Under the pieces are notes generated by a model. That model did no database searches and was not told the DNA's origin. It worked only from the letters and a program-made list of their open reading frames with translations. Position numbers and translations under genes: made by a program. Source: JABDJL01 sp047614505 (GTDB lineage Bacteria > Pseudomonadota > Gammaproteobacteria > Xanthomonadales > SZUA-36). From it: a stretch of DNA of 11,481 nucleotides. Location: contig JBLHGQ010000094.1 in assembly GCA_047614505.1 (NCBI GenBank), positions 1 to 11,481 on the forward strand. Reading direction: 5' to 3'. Shown here piece after piece: positions 7,704-11,481 of this stretch; the first letter of the stretch is position 1; every line of letters begins with the position of its first letter.

Positions 7704-8387
7704 TCAAGCTCTTCGGATTGCTGCAGGTGGCACATCATCGATCAGCCGACCATTCGATAATACCAGAACCCGTTGGCCCATCTTTCTCACCAATGCCAGA
7801 TCATGACTTGCGATCAGCACCGTTGTGCCCAGTTCACTTACCTCTTTAAACAGACCGAATAATTCCTCAGAAAGATCGGGGTCCAGATTTCCGGTTGGCT
7901 CATCCCCCAGCAGAATCGGGGGCATGGAAACAATTGCCCGCGCAATTCCGACACGTTGCTGCTCACCACCGGATAAAGCCAATGGCCAAGATTTTTCGCG
8001 ATCGAGCAATCCCACTTTATCCAGTGCGGCGCGAACACGTTTTCGAATATCGGAGTACCTGAGGCCCGCAATCATTAATGGCAGGGCAACATTGTCTGAA
8101 ACTGTTTTGTCGTTCAGAAGTTTATGGTCCTGAAAAATCATACCAATTTGCTGACGCACCAGAGCTGCGTTTTTATCCGGCGTTTTGGTCAGATTACGAC
8201 CAGCGACAACGACCTGTCCACGTGTCGAGCGCTCGAGCATCATAATGAGCCGTAACAGAGTGCTCTTTCCGGCACCGGAGTGACCGGTCAGAAAAACCAT
8301 GCTACCCGGCTCAATTCTGAAATTAAGCTCGGCTAGTGCAGTCTTTCCACCCGCATACCGTTTGCTGACCTGTTCGAATCGAATCAT
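7704..8387 (-). CDS. ftsE: Cell-division ATP-binding protein FtsE
   Basis: ABC ATPase that drives conformational change in FtsX at the divisome. From the chosen start it has 227 residues (E. coli 222) and begins MIRFEQVSKRY, as the family does. Walker A is GHSGAGKST at 35-43, the Q-loop MIFQDHKLL is near 83-91, the ABC signature LSGGEQQRVGIARA is at 138-151, Walker B is ILLGDEPTGNLD at 158-169 (catalytic Glu163), and the switch His is in ASHD near 193-196. An in-frame ATG at 8435 would add 16 residues (PVIEAEGPQGDKITG-like, with no family counterpart) and lie inside the rhlB tail, yet it has a better ribosome site (AAGGG) than the 8387 ATG. The true start is therefore open, and translation from 8387 may be coupled to rhlB, which stops 10 nt before it. 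The neighbour ftsX starts 1 nt after its stop. Confidence 0.94.
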   Translation of the reverse strand: MIRFEQVSKRYAGGKTALAELNFRIEPGSMVFLTGHSGAGKSTLLRLIMMLERSTRGQVVVAGRNLTKTPDKNAALVRQQIGMIFQDHKLLNDKTVSDNVALPLMIAGLRYSDIRKRVRAALDKVGLLDREKSWPLALSGGEQQRVGIARAIVSMPPILLGDEPTGNLDPDLSEELFGLFKEVSELGTTVLIASHDLALVRKMGQRVLVLSNGRLIDDVPPAAIRRA

Positions 8388-8397
8388 GCCGGTAATT

Positions 8398-9660
8398 TTA
8401 TCGCCTTGTGGGCCTTCTGCCTCTATTACCGGCATTGCGCCCTTTAAAGTCTTTGTCGGTTCTGGGCGGTGGGGGCGGCGGGCGCTTTATCCCCGGTAAT
8501 TTATCAGCATCGATTTGGACCATCGCAATGGGATAGCCGATATATTCTTCAATTTCAGGCAAATGGAAGGCATAGTCTTCACAGGCAAAACTGATCGCCT
8601 CGCCAGTAGCTCCCAACCTGGCAGTTCTGCCAATCCGGTGAACGTAATCCGGTGCATCCTGGGGTAAATCAAAATTAAAAATATGTGTAACATCAGGAAT
8701 ATGCAAGCCTCGGGCAGCAACATCTGTTGCCACAAGAATCGGAATCTCACCATCATGAAAACGACGCAACAAACTTTGTCGTTTAGTCTGGTGAACCCGG
8801 CCGGAAATCACAGCCGCGGAAAACCCGTTTGCATTTAAAGTTCGCCCTACTCTGTCTGCTGCCGCACGCGTATTGGTAAAAACCATCATTCTGCCGATTT
8901 CCAATTGGCTTAGCAGATGAATTAACAAGGGAAGTTTTTCGCTGTTGGCAGGGTAATAAACCGATTGAATTACCTTATCCGCCGTAATGCTCTCACTTTC
9001 CACCTTAATTGTTTGCGGGTTGTTCATATGCTCATAGGCCAGTTCCATAACCCGGAAACCAAGGGTTGCAGAAAACATGAGGCCCTGACGCTTATCTGCA
9101 TCCGGACAGCGACGCAGCAGGAAACGGATATCGTTGATAAACCCCAAATCAAACATTCGGTCGGCTTCGTCAAGTACAACCACTTCAATACTTTGCAGGT
9201 TGTAAACTTTCTGTTTGAAATAATCGATCAAGCGGCCCGGTGTGCCGATAAGCACATCCACACCATTTTGAAGTTGCTTGCGCTGCTTCTCGTAGTCGAC
9301 CCCCCCATAAGCAAGGCCAAATTCGAAACCGGTGCCGCTACCTAGTAACAACGCATCCTTATGAATTTGTAAAGCCAATTCCCGGGTCGGAGCAAGCACC
9401 AACGCCCGTGGCTGGCGACGCTGCTGATCATTTCGAGATTGTTTTAGAAGCCTCTCAAAGATAACCAGCAAGAAAGCTGCCGTTTTTCCGGTCCCGGTTT
9501 GAGCCTGTCCAGCAACATCGTTGCCTGCCAAAGCTAAAGGCAAAGTTTCACTTTGGATTGGTGTACAGTAGGTAAAGCCTGCTTTTTCAACACCGGCTGC
9601 TATTTCTGGACGTAATCCCAGGCTGGCAAATGTTGTTTTTGAAAGCGTATCGTTTGACAT
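8398..9660 (-). CDS. rhlB: DEAD-box ATP-dependent RNA helicase RhlB
   Basis: RNA helicase that unwinds structured RNA, in enterobacteria as part of the RNase E degradosome. The 420 residues align along nearly their whole length with E. coli RhlB (421). Q motif: FTYCTPIQ near 29-36. Motif I: AQTGTGKT at 53-60. Motif Ia: PTREL at 91-95. Motif II: DEAD at 164-167. Motif III: SAT at 197-199. Motif V: ATDVAARGLHIP near 311-322. Motif VI: HRIGRTAR at 341-348. LAYGG and IGTPGRLIDY are as in RhlB. The tail holds six consecutive prolines (394-399) and then an Arg/Gly-rich basic end, probably an RNA-contact tail. Position divergent from trxA-rho agrees with RhlB rather than other DEAD helicases. Unusually, it is followed by ftsE 10 nt later. 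The ribosome site is weak; the start is set by family alignment. Confidence 0.94.
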   Translation of the reverse strand: MSNDTLSKTTFASLGLRPEIAAGVEKAGFTYCTPIQSETLPLALAGNDVAGQAQTGTGKTAAFLLVIFERLLKQSRNDQQRRQPRALVLAPTRELALQIHKDALLLGSGTGFEFGLAYGGVDYEKQRKQLQNGVDVLIGTPGRLIDYFKQKVYNLQSIEVVVLDEADRMFDLGFINDIRFLLRRCPDADKRQGLMFSATLGFRVMELAYEHMNNPQTIKVESESITADKVIQSVYYPANSEKLPLLIHLLSQLEIGRMMVFTNTRAAADRVGRTLNANGFSAAVISGRVHQTKRQSLLRRFHDGEIPILVATDVAARGLHIPDVTHIFNFDLPQDAPDYVHRIGRTARLGATGEAISFACEDYAFHLPEIEEYIGYPIAMVQIDADKLPGIKRPPPPPPRTDKDFKGRNAGNRGRRPTRR

Positions 9661-9722
9661 ATATACTTTATTCCCATGATGGGCGTGACATTAAATTAGT
9701 GTTTGGACTTGAAAAACACGAC

Positions 9723-9748
9723 AACCGCCTAGAAATTGTGAGGCGGTT
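9723..9748. repeat. Inverted repeat in the rhlB/trxA divergent region
   Basis: A perfect 8-bp inverted repeat (AACCGCCT at 9723-9730, AGGCGGTT at 9741-9748) has a 10-nt loop. On the minus strand it is followed after GTCGTG by TTTTTC, so in an rhlB transcript starting further out it could act as an attenuator; as DNA it could be an operator. No T tract follows on the plus strand. Confidence 0.4.
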
Positions 9749-9795
9749 CAGTTGAAATGACAGCCCTGATGTTTGGCTTCTGCCCCTTCAGTCAC

Positions 9796-9824
9796 CTGAC
9801 CATTTAAACCAGGCCCTGTATATA
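9796..9824 (+). promoter_or_regulatory. Weak promoter candidate for trxA
   Basis: CTGACC (9796-9801) and TATATA (9819-9824) each match the sigma-70 boxes at four of six positions and are 17 nt apart, about 60 nt before the trxA start. The surrounding TATATATGCATATTAA is AT-rich and offers other -10 choices. Position is plausible but box quality is modest. Confidence 0.3.
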
Positions 9825-9887
9825 TGCATATTAACCGCGCTAGAGTCCACGTACCAGCAGGATTCAATGCGACTTAGGAGAACACGA

Positions 9888-10214
9888 GTGAGCGAAAACA
9901 TAATCCATGTCACCGATGCTGATTTTGAGCAGCAAGTATTGAATGCTGATGGGCCCGTATTGATTGACTATTGGGCAGAATGGTGCGGCCCCTGCAAGAT
10001 GATTGCACCAATAATTGAAGAAATTGCTGAAGAATATGCAGGTCGTTTGACGGTCGCTAAAATGGACATTGATAGTAATAGTTCAACTCCACAGCAATAT
10101 AGTGTCCGTGGAATCCCCACATTAATGATCTTTAAAGATGGCAATGTGCAGGGCACGAAAGTCGGTGCAATGACCATGGGACACCTCAGAGCATTTGTTG
10201 AAGAAACTATTTAG
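9888..10214 (+). CDS. trxA: Thioredoxin 1
   Basis: Small cytoplasmic disulfide reductant for ribonucleotide reductase, methionine sulfoxide reductase and others. The 108 residues match E. coli thioredoxin (109). The active site WCGPC is at 32-36, the buried Asp27 lies in LIDYWAEW, and the cis-proline loop RGIPT is at 74-78. I chose the GTG at 9888, giving MSENIIHVTD as in E. coli MSDKIIHLTD, with a strong AGGAG at 9876-9880, 7 nt before. An ATG at 9867 in the same frame would add 7 residues that include the ribosome site itself, so it is unlikely. The rhlB (divergent) and rho (downstream) neighbours match the gammaproteobacterial trxA locus. The stop is followed 11 nt later by a hairpin pair. 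Confidence 0.96.
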   Translation: MSENIIHVTDADFEQQVLNADGPVLIDYWAEWCGPCKMIAPIIEEIAEEYAGRLTVAKMDIDSNSSTPQQYSVRGIPTLMIFKDGNVQGTKVGAMTMGHLRAFVEETI

Positions 10215-10537
10215 AGTGGTAAATTGCGGGCTGAGCTAATTCACAGCCCGCTCAGCTAGTCTAAAAGCGCTGGACGATGGCTGACTAACATGCTAATTTG
10301 GTTTTATCTGTAGCGGGTGTCCCACCCAGCTTGAATGAACTCCCAAGTAATTTCCGACTTAACCGCGATGTTGGATTAGTTTTTGATAGGGTACTAGTAA
10401 TCCGGGAATTCTCTGGCAGTGCGTTGTGGGCACAAGCTGAAACCAAATACGTTTTCAATACCAAGTAATCCAAATGGCGTAATTGCCAAACATCCTTTTC
10501 TTATTCCGGGCTCCTGCCCGCTCAGTTGAAACTTAAT
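10215..10537 (+). other. trxA-rho intergenic region (323 nt)
   Basis: This gap holds the competing hairpins after trxA and a second small hairpin at 10507-10520 (CGGGC, loop TCCT, GCCCG) ending 17 nt before the rho ATG. The 10-mer GCCCGCTCAG occurs in both hairpin areas (10246-10255 and 10516-10525). From 10289 to the TAA at 10466-10468 a plus frame stays open for 59 codons but has no ATG and no ribosome site; a 62-codon ATG frame is open on the opposite strand (10473-10285). I recognise neither product. In E. coli the region before rho is a long leader where Rho limits its own transcription; this gap could do the same, but I see no peptide like E. coli RhoL and no clear rho promoter. Confidence 0.5.
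10226..10256 (+). terminator. Hairpins after trxA, possible terminator or attenuator
   Basis: GCGGGCTG (10226-10233) pairs perfectly with CAGCCCGC (10244-10251) around a 10-nt loop. An overlapping alternative pairs GCTGAGC (10230-10236) with GCTCAGC (10250-10256). The two cannot form together. Neither is followed by a T tract (next bases TAGTCTAAAAG), so classic intrinsic termination is doubtful; partial termination, a 3'-end stabiliser or Rho-linked control of the trxA-rho read-through are alternatives. Confidence 0.45.
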
Positions 10538-11481
10538 ATGAATCTTAATGACCTGAAACAAAAATCCATTGCAGAGTTATTGGAACTCGCCAATGAAATG
10601 AAATTAGAGGGCGTTGCCCGAACCCGTAAGCAAGACATGATCTTCGCCATACTCAAGGCGCATGCCAAGAGCGGCGAAAGCATTTACGGTATGGGTGTGC
10701 TGGAAATACTACAGGATGGATTTGGTTTTTTGAGGTCAGAAGACAGTTCCTATCTAGCTGGACCCGACGATATTTACGTCTCACCCAGTCAAATACGGCG
10801 ATTCAGTCTTAGAACCGGAGATATGCTGGCTGGAAAAATCCGGCCTCCAAAAGAAAGTGAACGTTATTTCGCGCTTCTGAAAGTTGAAGAACTCAATTAC
10901 GAATCACCGGATGCAGCAAAAAGTAAAATTCTTTTTGAGAACCTGACACCGGAATTCCCAACCAAGCAATTCATTCTGGAGCGTGGCAACGGAAGTACAG
11001 AAGACATTACAGCCAGGATCATCGATCTTGTTTCCCCGATTGGTATGGGACAGCGAGGATTGGTAGTTTCTCCTCCGAAGGCTGGTAAAACCATCATGTT
11101 GCAAAATATCGCAACCAGCATTCGTGGCAATCATCCTGACTGCAAAATGATCATTCTTTTGATCGATGAACGGCCGGAAGAAGTGACCGAAATGAAACGC
11201 TCAGTAAGTGCAGAAGTCATTTCGAGTACTTTTGATGAACCTGCCTCGCGGCACGTGCAAGTTGCCGAAATGGTAATCGAACGGGCCAAACGACTTGTTG
11301 AACACAAGCATGAAGTCGTCATCTTGTTGGACTCAATCACTCGTCTGGCCAGGGCATACAACACCGTTGCGCCGTCCTCGGGCAAAGTGTTAACCGGTGG
11401 TGTTGATGCCAATGCACTGCAAAGGCCCAAGAGATTCTTTGGTGCTGCAAGAAATGTTACCGAGGGTGGTTCATTGACCAT
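10538..11481 (+). CDS. rho: Transcription termination factor Rho (3' end cut by window edge)
   Basis: Hexameric ATP-dependent RNA translocase that ends transcription at Rho-dependent sites. The first 314 of about 419 residues are present and match E. coli Rho almost position for position. The N-terminal helical part is MNLNDLKQKSIAELLEL, and the RNA-binding OSB domain includes GFGFLR at 61-66 and YVSPSQIRRF at 80-89. Walker A is PPKAGKT at 179-185 (Lys184), IDERPEEVTEM is at 209-219, Walker B is VILLD at 261-265, ITRLARAYNT is at 267-276, and the Q-loop SGKVLTGGVDANAL is at 281-294. The frame is open to the last base. The ATG at 10538 is set by alignment; no good Shine-Dalgarno precedes it (TTGAAACTTAAT), and a 5-bp hairpin lies just upstream, so initiation may be weak or regulated. 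Confidence 0.97.
   Translation, partial: MNLNDLKQKSIAELLELANEMKLEGVARTRKQDMIFAILKAHAKSGESIYGMGVLEILQDGFGFLRSEDSSYLAGPDDIYVSPSQIRRFSLRTGDMLAGKIRPPKESERYFALLKVEELNYESPDAAKSKILFENLTPEFPTKQFILERGNGSTEDITARIIDLVSPIGMGQRGLVVSPPKAGKTIMLQNIATSIRGNHPDCKMIILLIDERPEEVTEMKRSVSAEVISSTFDEPASRHVQVAEMVIERAKRLVEHKHEVVILLDSITRLARAYNTVAPSSGKVLTGGVDANALQRPKRFFGAARNVTEGGSLT

Noticed and set aside
8610..8640. RhlB motif VI reads HRIGRTAR rather than HRIGRTGR.
   Set aside because: The catalytic arginines are kept and the Gly-to-Ala change is a mild variant that I believe occurs in other DEAD-box helicases; not evidence of lost function.
9867..9887. Upstream ATG that would extend thioredoxin by 7 residues.
   Set aside because: The extension would translate the AGGAG ribosome site of the GTG start, and thioredoxin family alignment begins at the GTG.
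11131..11481. Antisense frame of 116 codons opposite rho.
   Set aside because: The plus strand encodes Rho with intact Walker motifs through this stretch; the antisense frame is a by-product.

Overview
This window looks like core chromosome from an aerobic gammaproteobacterium of moderate GC. I base that on the protein families (close matches to enterobacterial-type RhlB, Rho, thioredoxin 1, sigma-32 and FtsEX) and on the conserved neighbourhood rhlB / trxA / rho. The genus cannot be read from the sequence. I see no phage, insertion sequence, CRISPR array, tRNA or rRNA, and no convincing undescribed system; the oddities are in gene arrangement and between genes.

Left block (1-4470, plus strand): the 3' part of ctaA (heme A synthase) overlaps ctaB/cyoE (heme O synthase) by 4 nt. 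Twelve nt later comes a full-length single-chain glycine decarboxylase, gcvP. The first two genes turn heme B into heme O and then heme A for an aa3-type terminal oxidase. gcvP is probably co-transcribed but belongs to one-carbon metabolism, and its usual partners gcvT and gcvH are not in the window.

Middle block (4471-5741, minus strand): this part looks accessory. It holds a lone SAM-dependent methyltransferase with an N-terminal coiled coil, and behind it the remnant of a DUF1801-family gene that kept its two ends but lost its middle. Both lie downstream of the rpoH terminator and run convergent to gcvP.

Right block (5742-9660, minus strand): rhlB, ftsE, ftsX and rpoH are tightly packed in that transcription order. 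ftsEX-rpoH is a classic cluster usually headed by ftsY; here rhlB takes that place. rpoH has its own extended -10 promoter candidate in the 125-nt gap after ftsX and a strong hairpin terminator after its stop.

Far right (9661-11481, plus strand): divergent from rhlB are trxA and the first three quarters of rho, cut by the window edge. The 323-nt trxA-rho gap carries two mutually exclusive hairpins just after trxA, an unassigned ATG-less open frame, and a small hairpin just before the rho start, which lacks a clear Shine-Dalgarno sequence. RhlB (degradosome helicase) and Rho (termination factor) both act on RNA fate, and sigma-32 and thioredoxin serve protein quality control and redox balance, so this half is largely gene-expression and stress machinery.
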